From Polynucleobacter acidiphobus (lineage in GTDB: Bacteria; Pseudomonadota; Gammaproteobacteria; Burkholderiales; Burkholderiaceae), in NCBI RefSeq assembly GCF_003065385.1, contig NZ_CP023277.1:1580564-1644563 (forward strand): a stretch of 64,000 nucleotides of DNA, read 5' to 3'. This document shows positions 42,061-49,758 of the stretch, one piece after another (positions within the stretch are counted from its first letter, which is position 1; each line of letters begins with the position of its first letter). The notes beneath the pieces are model-generated. The model saw only the letters and a list, made by a program, of their open reading frames with translations, ran no database searches and was not told the DNA's origin. A program made the translations under genes and the position numbers.

Positions 42061-43572
42061 ATGTTTATTTTCCTAATGCGGCTATGGAAACGGTTCAAGC
42101 ACTATCTTCGTGTGCAAAGTGAACGTTTGTTTCCAGCAATACTGGTCCAACCTAATCACAAGAGAGAGTCAACGAAACCCGATGCAATTTCATTGAGCGT
42201 CATTATTCCTGCGCTTAATGAAGAGAGGCAAATATCCTCGGTGATTGCCTTTGCGCTTAAAGATAAGTTGACCAAAGAAGTCATTGTGGTTGACGATAGT
42301 TCGATTGACCGAACTGCTGAACTAGCGAAGCAGTCAGGAGCCCGAGTGATTCGAAGTTCCATGCTAGGCAAAGGGGCATCCATGCATGATGGCCTAATGA
42401 TTGCCCAGCATGACTACATTCTTTATCTAGATGGTGATCTAAAAGATCTCAATGAGAACCTCGTCGCGACCATGCTCGAACCGCTGCAGAAAGATCAGGC
42501 GGATTTTGTGAAAGCCAAATTTGGCCGAGGTGGGGGTCGGGTAACAGAACTAACGGCAAAACCCATGTTGAAAGTTTTCTTTCCGGAACTTGCCCACATT
42601 AACCAACCGCTTGGTGGAATCATTGCCGCCAAGGCAAGTCTCCTCAAAAACCTGCACTTTGAAAATGGCTACGGGGTTGATATTGGACTTTTATTGGGCG
42701 CATTCCAGAAAGGTGCGCGTATCGCAGAAGTGGATATTGGCTCCTTAGAGCATGAGAGTCAGCCATTGCACGATCTAACGTATATGGCCAATGAAGTGGC
42801 CAGAGTCATTCATTTCTATTCGAAAGAGGCTGGGCGTCTACATGTTGAGCAGATTAGTGAAATGTATGAAATGCAACGCCAAGCATCGGCTTCCTTTGAT
42901 TTCATCATCTCGCGCCAAAAAAATCGTGACAAGGTACTACTGCTCGATATGGATGGCACGATTACACCCAATCGCTTTGTTGTCGATTTAGCTAAATTTA
43001 CCAATACCCACGAAACCTTAAACGCTTTATTGGACAACCCCCAGGATGATTCGGGTACCCGTAGTCAAAAAATTGCAGAGATTTTTAAGTTCACCCATCG
43101 CAATCAATTTGAAAAAGTGGCCATGGGATTACCGATTCGCCCAGGGGTCATTGAACTAGTCAATGAGATGAAACGTCAGGGCTTCATGGTTGGGATTGTT
43201 TCTGATAGTTACTTTATTGCCGCTGAAATTATGAGGCGTCGTATCTTTGCTGATTTTGCGATTGCCCACGTACTCCACTTCCAGAACGATATCTGTACGG
43301 GCCAACTGCGCATCAACTCTGATTTTCTTCCTGATGCGTCAAGCGATCGATCGCTAGCGTGCAAGAGCCATGTCGCCAATCGCTTCCTGACCAAAAAATC
43401 CAAACCTGGCTTTAAGGAAGTATGGGCAGTTGGGGACAACATCAATGACCTTCATATGTTGAAGTTGGTTGATAGGGCATTTGTGATTGATCCTAAATCA
43501 CCCCAGTTAACCCAGATCAAGGGCATTACAAGCATTGATTCATTCCGTGATTTATTGGTCGGCGCATCGTAG
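42061..43572 (+). CDS. Bifunctional GpgS-like glycosyltransferase / HAD phosphatase
   Basis: A 503-residue two-domain fusion. The N-terminal part (about 40-250) is a GT-A glycosyltransferase: LSVIIPALNEE, VVDDSSIDRT, the metal-binding DGD at 124-126, and a block GRVTELTAKPML ... QPLGG ... GYGVDIGLLLG that closely resembles glucosyl-3-phosphoglycerate synthase (GT81). The C-terminal part (about 290-490) is a HAD-IB phosphatase with nucleophile Asp296 in DMDGT, VSDSYF, and GDNINDLHML. A reasonable guess is synthesis and dephosphorylation of a glycosyl-phosphoglycerate, giving a compatible solute such as glucosylglycerate. ATG 42061 has AGGAGA just upstream. It follows dedA by 102 bp. Confidence 0.8.
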   Translation: MFIFLMRLWKRFKHYLRVQSERLFPAILVQPNHKRESTKPDAISLSVIIPALNEERQISSVIAFALKDKLTKEVIVVDDSSIDRTAELAKQSGARVIRSSMLGKGASMHDGLMIAQHDYILYLDGDLKDLNENLVATMLEPLQKDQADFVKAKFGRGGGRVTELTAKPMLKVFFPELAHINQPLGGIIAAKASLLKNLHFENGYGVDIGLLLGAFQKGARIAEVDIGSLEHESQPLHDLTYMANEVARVIHFYSKEAGRLHVEQISEMYEMQRQASASFDFIISRQKNRDKVLLLDMDGTITPNRFVVDLAKFTNTHETLNALLDNPQDDSGTRSQKIAEIFKFTHRNQFEKVAMGLPIRPGVIELVNEMKRQGFMVGIVSDSYFIAAEIMRRRIFADFAIAHVLHFQNDICTGQLRINSDFLPDASSDRSLACKSHVANRFLTKKSKPGFKEVWAVGDNINDLHMLKLVDRAFVIDPKSPQLTQIKGITSIDSFRDLLVGAS

Positions 43573-43582
43573 AGCCGGGGCT

Positions 43583-44485
43583 TTATTTCTGAAAGTGGTC
43601 TTTTATTTGACTGGCTATCGTTGTAAAAGCATCGATTCGGGCCGTTGTTTGTCGTGCAACAAGTGCAATGCTTCTTTTCGGTGTTGGTATTGCCAAGGGT
43701 CTAGCAATTAACTTCGTTTGATTTAATAAGCCACCCTTAATAGCCAGTTCGGGAATCAGCGCGACCCCCATGCCCGCCTGTACCATTTGTACGAGCGTTA
43801 ATAAACTACTAGCCTCAAGACCCTTCCAATTGGCCATCTCTGACCGTTTACACGCTTGCATACTATGGTCCCGAAGGCAATGTCCTTCTTCTAAAAGCAG
43901 TAAGCGCTCAGCCAGGGATGCGGTTAAACGAATATCTTTATTACTCAGCACGGGGTCGCCCTTGGGTGCCACCAACCAAAACTCATCAATCAAAACCTCT
44001 TTAACTAATAGATCATGGGTATCGTATGGCAACGCGATTAGGGCAAAATCAAGCTCATGGTTATGAAGCTTTTGCAATAAATTGGCCGTTAAATCCTCTC
44101 GGAGTCCAATTTGTAACTGCGGATACTGCTTACTTAGTGCAGGCAAAAGCTTGGGCAAAATAAATGGAGCAATCGTTGGAATAACACCGAGTCGCACCAG
44201 CCCTGTCATCGCCCCTGAATAGGTTTTCACAAAATCACTCAAATCCTCGGCTTGCGCCACCAATCCTTGGGCGCGCGCCATCACTTCTTTGCCGATGGGA
44301 GTCAGCGATACCGATTGGCGATCGCGCTCAACCAGCTGCGTTCCCAAAATATCCTCTAGTTCCTTTAATCCGGCACTAAGTGTTGACTGACTCACATGGC
44401 AGGATTCAGCTGCTCTTGTGAAATGCAAACTTTTTCCAAGTGCAAGAAAATATTGCAATTGCTTTAGAGTAGGTAAAGCTGACAT
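43583..44485 (-). CDS. oxyR: LysR-family hydrogen peroxide sensor OxyR
   Basis: A 300-residue LysR-type regulator. The N-terminal helix-turn-helix is LHFTRAAESCHVSQSTLSAGLKELE. The redox pair is present: Cys203 in EEGHCLRDH and Cys212 in QACKRSE, nine residues apart exactly as Cys199/Cys208 of E. coli OxyR. It should activate peroxide-defence genes when the disulfide forms. It is divergent from the rubredoxin-reductase-like gene, 142 bp apart, which may be a target. Confidence 0.93.
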   Translation of the reverse strand: MSALPTLKQLQYFLALGKSLHFTRAAESCHVSQSTLSAGLKELEDILGTQLVERDRQSVSLTPIGKEVMARAQGLVAQAEDLSDFVKTYSGAMTGLVRLGVIPTIAPFILPKLLPALSKQYPQLQIGLREDLTANLLQKLHNHELDFALIALPYDTHDLLVKEVLIDEFWLVAPKGDPVLSNKDIRLTASLAERLLLLEEGHCLRDHSMQACKRSEMANWKGLEASSLLTLVQMVQAGMGVALIPELAIKGGLLNQTKLIARPLAIPTPKRSIALVARQTTARIDAFTTIASQIKDHFQK

Positions 44486-44627
44486 AACTTTGCTTCTTAT
44501 CTATTCAATCGATTACGAGTATGATTTTGATTCATTTACATCATAAAGCGTTTTTTTGCTTCCTAAGTAATTAAACCTACCCTATAACTAACCCCCTACC
44601 CCATTTAGAAATGAAGGAGCAAAGTGC

Positions 44628-45806
44628 ATGACTCAAGCTGAAAAGCCAATCATCATTATTGGCAGTGGCTTAGCAGCCTATACCCTGATTCGTGAGTACC
44701 GCAAGCTCAATACTGACTTTCCTATCACCCTAGTTACTCAGGAATCTGGTGATTTTTATTCCAAGCCGATGCTATCGACTGCGATTGCCGGTCAAAAATC
44801 CGCTGAGCAACTCGTCACCAGCTCGGGGGCCAAAATGGCTGAGCAATTCAATCTCACTTTGCATACCCATGCAACCGTGAAAAAGATTGATCCAAAGCAT
44901 CAAATGATTTCTGTAGTCCTTAGTGATGGTCAATCAATTGACATTGGGTATAGCCAATTAGTTCTAGCGCTTGGCGCTGATCAAATTCGAGTTCCGATCG
45001 ATGGGGACGCTAGCGATGCGATTCAATCGGTCAATGATTTGCATGATTACGCCATCTTTCGTAAGCAACTCGATGGCAAGAAAAAAGTGGTGATTCTTGG
45101 CGCGGGTTTGATTGGTTGTGAATTTGCAAACGATTTGGCACTCGGTGGTTATCAGGTTGAAGTAATTGATCTTGCAGACCAGGCCCTGAGTCGCCTTTTG
45201 CCAAAACCCATTGCTCAAGCACTTGAGCAGCAGCTATCCAGCCTTGGTGTCCTTTGGCATTTAGGAAGCAGTATTCAATCGATCTCTCACGATGGTGATC
45301 ATCTGCGAGTTTCATTAAGAAATGGCCAATCAATCAATGCGGATCTGGTGCTATCAGCGCTCGGACTGGCACCAAGAGTTCAATTAGCCAAAGAGGCAGG
45401 AATTGCCACTAATCGTGGAATTATTGTGAATCGTCAGTTAGAAACCAGCATCCAGAATATCTATAGCTTGGGTGATTGCGCAGAAGTTGAGGGCCAGGTA
45501 CTTCCGTACGTGATGCCAATCATGCAAGCTGCTCGCACCTTGGCCATGGTTTTGGCTGGACAAGACGCATCCTTAGTTTATCCAGCGATGCCGGTAATGA
45601 TTAAAACGCCGGCTTTACCTTTGATTGTTTCGCCCCCTCCGATAGGAAGTTCGGGCTCATGGTCAATTAAGCAGATAGACGGCGGGATGGAGGGGCTCTT
45701 TCATAATGATCAAGCTGAGCTCATCGGTTTTGCGCTAGCGGGATCAGCAACCAGTCAGCGGGCCACTCTCACTAAACTCCTCCCCCCAATTTTAGGAGCT
45801 TCTTAA
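44628..45806 (+). CDS. FAD-dependent pyridine-nucleotide oxidoreductase (rubredoxin reductase-like)
   Basis: A 392-residue flavoprotein with an N-terminal FAD site IIIIGSGLAAYTLIREYRK, an NAD-binding site VVILGAGLIGCEFANDLALGGYQVEVID, and the second FAD motif NIYSLGDCAEVEG. The opening AYTLIREYRKLN and STAIAGQK resemble rubredoxin-NAD+ reductases. The electron acceptor could be a rubredoxin encoded elsewhere. Divergent from oxyR; convergent with a secreted-protein gene with 4 bp overlap. Confidence 0.88.
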   Translation: MTQAEKPIIIIGSGLAAYTLIREYRKLNTDFPITLVTQESGDFYSKPMLSTAIAGQKSAEQLVTSSGAKMAEQFNLTLHTHATVKKIDPKHQMISVVLSDGQSIDIGYSQLVLALGADQIRVPIDGDASDAIQSVNDLHDYAIFRKQLDGKKKVVILGAGLIGCEFANDLALGGYQVEVIDLADQALSRLLPKPIAQALEQQLSSLGVLWHLGSSIQSISHDGDHLRVSLRNGQSINADLVLSALGLAPRVQLAKEAGIATNRGIIVNRQLETSIQNIYSLGDCAEVEGQVLPYVMPIMQAARTLAMVLAGQDASLVYPAMPVMIKTPALPLIVSPPPIGSSGSWSIKQIDGGMEGLFHNDQAELIGFALAGSATSQRATLTKLLPPILGAS

Positions 45807-46219
45807 GGGCGCCAGAATAAGCTTAGCTTTTGTGGATCGCCCTCTTTGATGACCACGCTGCGCTTGAGTAATTTGCCCTGATAACTTGCTTCAACGGTGT
45901 ATTGCCCTGGCGGGGCGTTGAGAAGCATTAAGGGTCCATCGCATACGACCCCTAAGATGCTTTGTTGTTTGGCGTTTAGCACACGGATATCAATACCCGC
46001 AATCCAAACGCCACGCCCACTTCCATCAATCTCCGACATCTCAATCAGTAGTGACCACTTTTTGGCAGCGGCAAACATTGCGCTTGACTCATCACTGCCA
46101 ATGCCGCCTGTGATGAAGGTCAAATCGCCCTGCGTCTTACTGAGTGGTAATTGAGCAAGGCTTGCGCCGGAAAAGAATCCGGCGCAAACGATCAGGCATT
46201 GAATTACCAAACGACGCAC
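45803..46219 (-). CDS. Secreted protein, unknown function
   Basis: A 138-residue protein with a signal peptide (LVIQCLIVCAGFFSGASLAQ) and a short beta-rich body. The end, LLNAPPGQYTVEASYQGKLLKRSVVI, looks like a carboxypeptidase-regulatory or transthyretin-like beta-sandwich strand pair. The GTG at 46219 is preferred; a TTG at 46243 lies right after the DUF3313 stop. It is probably co-transcribed with that lipoprotein gene. Confidence 0.65.
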   Translation of the reverse strand: MRRLVIQCLIVCAGFFSGASLAQLPLSKTQGDLTFITGGIGSDESSAMFAAAKKWSLLIEMSEIDGSGRGVWIAGIDIRVLNAKQQSILGVVCDGPLMLLNAPPGQYTVEASYQGKLLKRSVVIKEGDPQKLSLFWRP

Positions 46220-46243
46220 GAAGATTTCCCAGCTAGGTCTCAA

Positions 46244-46933
46244 TTATTTCATCGCAGAACCAGGCAATGGCTTTAAGGGCGACTCCATCGCAAACACCAC
46301 AATACGTCGCGTCATATCCTGAAAGGCGCCAACGGAGCTCGAACCAAGACGGAAAGGTTCCCCCTGTACTGCGACCATACCGCCCGCAATAAATTCTTTG
46401 GTTTGGCTATCGGTCACTCGATTTTCAACGACCAAGGCAGGTGTTTTTGAATTATTCCCCGTTGCAAATGCAGCCGCATTCGCAGCCAATCCAATCGGGG
46501 TAAAGTTCCAAGGCTTAAGACCATCGGCGGATAACTCGGCACCGGTGATACCAACGGCGACACGCGCTACCCCAGGGCCAGGCTTATCGACCAGCTTAAT
46601 ATCAGAGCGTCTTTGAACAGCTTGACGCATCGCCTCTTCTAAAATTTTCTTGGTCTGCGCAATTACCTCAGGCGTAATCTCTTTGGTGTACTCAGTCTGA
46701 TTTAAGTAAATTGGATCAATCATGACCGCGGTATAACTCGACGCTTGAATACCTGGCTTGATATAGCGCCATGCTCGGATATCTTTAGGCGTATTACCAA
46801 CCACCTGCAGCACGTTGTAATTTGGCAGAAATCCAGACTCGGGCATACGCTCGGTCATCACCTTTGGACCGCCCCCGCATGCAGTCAACCCTAAAACGAC
46901 TGCGCTTACACCGATTGCTAATTGAATCTTCAT
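46244..46933 (-). CDS. DUF3313 family lipoprotein
   Basis: A 229-residue lipoprotein: the signal QLAIGVSAVVLGLTAC ends in a lipobox Cys, and the mature part contains ARMPESGFLPNY-like and RYIKPGIQASSYTAVMIDPIYL segments of DUF3313. The function is unknown, although a periplasmic or outer-membrane location is expected. The ATG at 46933 has AGGA seven bases upstream. A 57-codon membrane-protein gene ends 20 bp before it. Confidence 0.8.
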   Translation of the reverse strand: MKIQLAIGVSAVVLGLTACGGGPKVMTERMPESGFLPNYNVLQVVGNTPKDIRAWRYIKPGIQASSYTAVMIDPIYLNQTEYTKEITPEVIAQTKKILEEAMRQAVQRRSDIKLVDKPGPGVARVAVGITGAELSADGLKPWNFTPIGLAANAAAFATGNNSKTPALVVENRVTDSQTKEFIAGGMVAVQGEPFRLGSSSVGAFQDMTRRIVVFAMESPLKPLPGSAMK

Positions 46934-46953
46934 ATTCTTTCCTAAGAAGTTGA

Positions 46954-47127
46954 TTACGAACGAAGTGAATTCAAGCACTTGCATTTGATGCTTGACGATA
47001 AGGCGATCAGAAAGTAACTAATAATGCCAATCGTAAAGACGGTTGCATCTTGCGAATGAAAGAACATTAGTAACCCAATAATAGTGATTCCGACGGCAAG
47101 GCAACTGAGTATGGTTTTTAAGAACAT
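46954..47127 (-). CDS. Small two-helix membrane protein (57 residues)
   Basis: The frame encodes 57 residues with two hydrophobic helices (TILSCLAVGITIIGLLMFF and VFTIGIISYFLIALSSSI) and a Cys-Lys-Cys near the end. A near-perfect ribosome binding site GGAGGAG lies just before the ATG. It runs into the DUF3313 gene with a 20-bp gap. No family was recognised. Confidence 0.65.
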   Translation of the reverse strand: MFLKTILSCLAVGITIIGLLMFFHSQDATVFTIGIISYFLIALSSSIKCKCLNSLRS

Positions 47128-47195
47128 GGCTCCTCCAATAATTGGTAAATAAGTATAAGATTAATTTAGGAGTTCAAATAGTACCCAAAGCCTCC

Positions 47196-47555
47196 TTAAG
47201 TCCGAAACATGAAATACACGGCACCCAGTAAACATAGGCCCGCCCAGAGGTAATCGGTCTTAAATGGCTCCCCCATATAAAAGATCGCAAAGGGTATGAA
47301 TACGCTCAGAGTAATCACTTCTTGGGCTATTTTTAACTGGCCCAAAGAGAAATACTCGTAGCCGATTCGATTGGCAGGGACTTGCAAAACGTACTCAAAA
47401 AATGCGATCCCCCAACTGACAAAGACAGCAATCCACCAGGGTCTGGCACTTAAGTCTTTCAGGTGGGCATACCACGCAAAGGTCATAAACACATTCGATA
47501 GAATCAGCAGCCCTATGAATGAAAAGGGGCCGGTTAGGGAGCTTAGTGTTGGCAT
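47196..47555 (-). CDS. DUF486 family membrane protein
   Basis: A 119-residue protein with four hydrophobic helices. The segments LLILSNVFMTFAWYAHLK, SWGIAFFEYVLQVPANRIGY, and FYMGEPFKTDYLWAGLCLLGAVYFMF match DUF486, a group related to small multidrug/EamA-like transporters. Substrate unknown. Confidence 0.85.
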   Translation of the reverse strand: MPTLSSLTGPFSFIGLLILSNVFMTFAWYAHLKDLSARPWWIAVFVSWGIAFFEYVLQVPANRIGYEYFSLGQLKIAQEVITLSVFIPFAIFYMGEPFKTDYLWAGLCLLGAVYFMFRT

Positions 47556-47669
47556 TAGACAGATCTCAGCGTTATAAAACCTTCACTTTACTAAAACCAA
47601 CTGACTTTTTGATCTAGCGCAAATTGCCAAGCCCACCTCTTGCTAGACTGAAGCCGACTCGAGGTAAAA
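47556..47669. other. Intergenic region
   Basis: About 110 bp between the divergent DUF486 gene and the small Cys-rich gene. The stretch CTTGCTAGACTGAAG precedes the GAGG ribosome binding site. No operator or RNA gene was recognised. Confidence 0.4.
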
Positions 47670-47846
47670 ATGCGACTTATATTATTTTGTGAACATACCG
47701 GTGCTCGTTTAGACCCAAAGCAATCGGCCACCGTCTGCGCTGCCGAAAATCACTGTGACTCGCATACCAACTGCCCTTTGCTATCCAAGCCAGCAGAGCC
47801 AAATCAACCGCTTGGCGCTTTACCTTCTGTCGACATTTCTTCATAA
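47670..47846 (+). CDS. Small Cys/His-containing protein (58 residues)
   Basis: An open frame of 58 codons starts at ATG 47670, five bases after GAGGT. The product has cysteines at 7, 23, 29 and 35 and histidines at 9, 28 and 32, a spacing that could bind zinc or iron, and a Pro-rich C-terminal third. It is followed after 41 bp by another small gene in the same direction. An opposite-strand frame covers the same region but lacks a good start. Family not recognised. Confidence 0.5.
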   Translation: MRLILFCEHTGARLDPKQSATVCAAENHCDSHTNCPLLSKPAEPNQPLGALPSVDISS

Positions 47847-47887
47847 GATAAAAGTGTTTACACTCTTCCCAAAAGGAGAGGTCTCCC

Positions 47888-48151
47888 ATGCGAATGGTTT
47901 TGTATCTATTAATTGCGTTAATACCCATCGGGATGGTGTATTCACGTCTTTTGGATCGATCAAAATTACGGGATTTTTTTATTGCCATCTCGTATCTGAG
48001 CATGATGGCATGGGCATTTTTCTTTGCCCTGCTCTTAGAGATGCTGTTTCGGATTCCCCTTAAGTACTCCGTCGCTGTTTTAGCCGTTGTGATGGCCTAT
48101 GCCCACTTTCGGGCCATCGCCTATCTGCACAAAAAGCGTCAAGGGAACTAA
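47888..48151 (+). CDS. Small membrane protein, unknown function
   Basis: An 87-residue protein with two or three hydrophobic segments (MVLYLLIALIPIGMVYS; AISYLSMMAWAFFFALLLEMLF; YSVAVLAVVMAYAHFRAIAYL) and a basic tail. GGAGAGG lies upstream of ATG 47888; a second ATG two codons on is possible. No family recognised. Confidence 0.65.
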   Translation: MRMVLYLLIALIPIGMVYSRLLDRSKLRDFFIAISYLSMMAWAFFFALLLEMLFRIPLKYSVAVLAVVMAYAHFRAIAYLHKKRQGN

Positions 48152-48331
48152 TTAAGCCTGATCGTTTTTGCTTTCAAGCTTGATTTGCATAGCCTCGTCT
48201 TGGGGTTCATCAAGATTTAATGGCATATGCACCATTTTTTCACCATCCCACTTTTGGCCACACCAACATTCTCCGGCGTCATTGATAATGCAAACACCGG
48301 ATCCGCAACAACGACTATCCGACTTTTTCAT
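48152..48331 (-). CDS. Small Cys-rich protein (59 residues)
   Basis: The product begins MKKSDSRCCGSGVCIINDAGECWCGQKW, giving five Cys within about 20 residues, likely metal-binding. ATG 48331 has GAGGTGAAG just upstream and is preferred to an open extension reaching 48436. It lies 17 bp after the DUF2452 gene and abuts the convergent membrane-protein gene. Confidence 0.65.
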   Translation of the reverse strand: MKKSDSRCCGSGVCIINDAGECWCGQKWDGEKMVHMPLNLDEPQDEAMQIKLESKNDQA

Positions 48332-48348
48332 ATCTTCACCTCGTTGAT

Positions 48349-48774
48349 TTAGTCTTCCACCACTTCCCAGGTGCTGTCGCCCAACTTCCGAACTACCTGG
48401 CAAAAGGACCAGCCTGCTGGAATTCCGCAACTCCACTCGCCTGGAGCATTTTGAACCAAACGATAAGAGCCGACGCTCTCATCCTGATACAAATAATATT
48501 TTTTGCCATAGACCGGGCTGAAACTAAACTTGGCCGCATGAACCATTTCAGTTGCATCTAGGCGCGCTTGTAGCGCTTTTGCTTGACGCATCAAAACAGC
48601 AGCCTGCTCCATGATGCGCTCATATTCTTGATTGGCATGCGCCCTAGCAATATTGATGGCCTTATCTTTTTCCTCACGAATCGGCACGGGCGCAAATTTA
48701 GGTGCGCCCACTTCCATGGGGTACTCAATGGCGTTATGACGGGCTGGATCGGTATCTTCAATGCGCATGATCAT
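48349..48774 (-). CDS. DUF2452 domain protein
   Basis: A 141-residue soluble protein. An N-terminal YPMEVGAPKFAPVPI stretch is followed by a helical segment (ANQEYERIMEQAAVLMRQAKALQARLDATE) and a C-terminal part with FSPVYGKKYYLYQDESVGSYRLVQNAPGEWSCGIP, typical of DUF2452. Function unknown. Likely co-transcribed with the small Cys-rich gene downstream. Confidence 0.75.
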   Translation of the reverse strand: MIMRIEDTDPARHNAIEYPMEVGAPKFAPVPIREEKDKAINIARAHANQEYERIMEQAAVLMRQAKALQARLDATEMVHAAKFSFSPVYGKKYYLYQDESVGSYRLVQNAPGEWSCGIPAGWSFCQVVRKLGDSTWEVVED

Positions 48775-48854
48775 TGAATTCTAGTGGTTTATCACCAAAA
48801 TCACAGAGCCCAACCTAGGGTTTTTAATTACTGATAAATCTGTATAGTGAAATT

Positions 48855-48926
48855 GACAGCCTTGTTCTTAAATAAAGGCTGATTTATTTCCTTTGAATTT
48901 AAGCCCCGCAAGGGGCTTCTTTTTTG
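48855..48926 (+). ncRNA. Candidate small RNA ending in a terminator
   Basis: Between two leftward genes lies a rightward unit with a possible -10 box TATAGT (near 48846), a stem-loop pairing CAGCCTT with AAGGCTG, an unpaired stretch with TTTCCTTTG, and a strong terminator. No gene on the plus strand ends just upstream, so the terminator needs another transcript to serve. The -35 box is weak, and transcription is not shown. Confidence 0.35.
48901..48926 (+). terminator. Rho-independent terminator
   Basis: AAGCCCC, GCAA, GGGGCTT is a 7-bp GC-rich stem with a tetraloop, followed by CTTTTTT. The T-run reads in the plus direction, so it does not serve the leftward gene ending at 48928 well. Confidence 0.8.
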
Positions 48927-48927
48927 A

Positions 48928-49704
48928 CTACTTCTCGACAAAAGCCCGCTCGAAGACGTAGTCGCCCAGCTCTCCGGAGGATGGAGAGACCTTAAAGCCC
49001 CGTTGATCCAATAACTCGCTGGTTTCTTTCAGCATTGCAGGGCTGCCACAGATCATGGCGCGATCCACTGCAGGATCGAGTGGTGGCAATCCAATATCGG
49101 TAAACAGTTTTCCAGATTCAATCGCGGTAGTTAAGCGACCCGTATGCGAATAGGCTTCACGCGTCACGGTGGGGTAATAAATGAGTTGATTGCGGACCAA
49201 CTCCCCCAAAAACTCATCATTAGGTAATTCGTTTGTAAGGTAGTCCTGATAAGCAAGCTCACTCACCACACGCACGCCGTGGACCAATACAATTTTCTCA
49301 AACCGCTCATAGGTGTCTGGATCGCGAATAATGCTCAGAAATGGGGCCAAGCCGGTTCCGGTACTGAATAGATATAAATGCTTTCCTGGGTTGAGATCAT
49401 CAATCACCAAGGTACCAACGGATTTCTCGCTCACAAGAATAGGGTCGCCCACCTGAATATGCTGAAGCCGCGAGGTTAATGGGCCATTGGGTACTTTGAT
49501 ACTAAAGAACTCCAAATGCTCCTCATAGTTTGGACTCACCACACTATAGGCGCGAGCCAATGGCTTACCATCTACTTCTAGACCGATCATTAAAAAATGG
49601 CCATTCCGAAAGCGTAATCCACGGTTGCGGGTCGTTGTAAAGCTAAATAGACTTTCGTTCCAGTGTTTGACAGAGAGCACGCGCTCTGTTTGATAGGTGG
49701 CCAT
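48928..49704 (-). CDS. fpr: Ferredoxin--NADP+ reductase
   Basis: A 258-residue flavoenzyme moving electrons between NADPH and ferredoxin or flavodoxin. The FAD motif is RAYSVVSP, the NADP site is LFSTGTGLAPFLSIIRD, and ICGSPAMLKETSELLDQRGF is near the C-terminus. The ending GDYVFERAFVEK is typical of the Fpr subclass that closes in an aromatic-containing tail. Stands alone. Confidence 0.94.
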   Translation of the reverse strand: MATYQTERVLSVKHWNESLFSFTTTRNRGLRFRNGHFLMIGLEVDGKPLARAYSVVSPNYEEHLEFFSIKVPNGPLTSRLQHIQVGDPILVSEKSVGTLVIDDLNPGKHLYLFSTGTGLAPFLSIIRDPDTYERFEKIVLVHGVRVVSELAYQDYLTNELPNDEFLGELVRNQLIYYPTVTREAYSHTGRLTTAIESGKLFTDIGLPPLDPAVDRAMICGSPAMLKETSELLDQRGFKVSPSSGELGDYVFERAFVEK

Positions 49705-49758
49705 AACTATTCGGGGGTTCGCATATAAGAATCAATCCCTCCATTGTAATGAATGGAC

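Noticed and set aside
47677..48003. Minus-strand frame of 108 codons
   Set aside because: It runs antisense to two plus-strand frames with good ribosome binding sites, and its own start has none.
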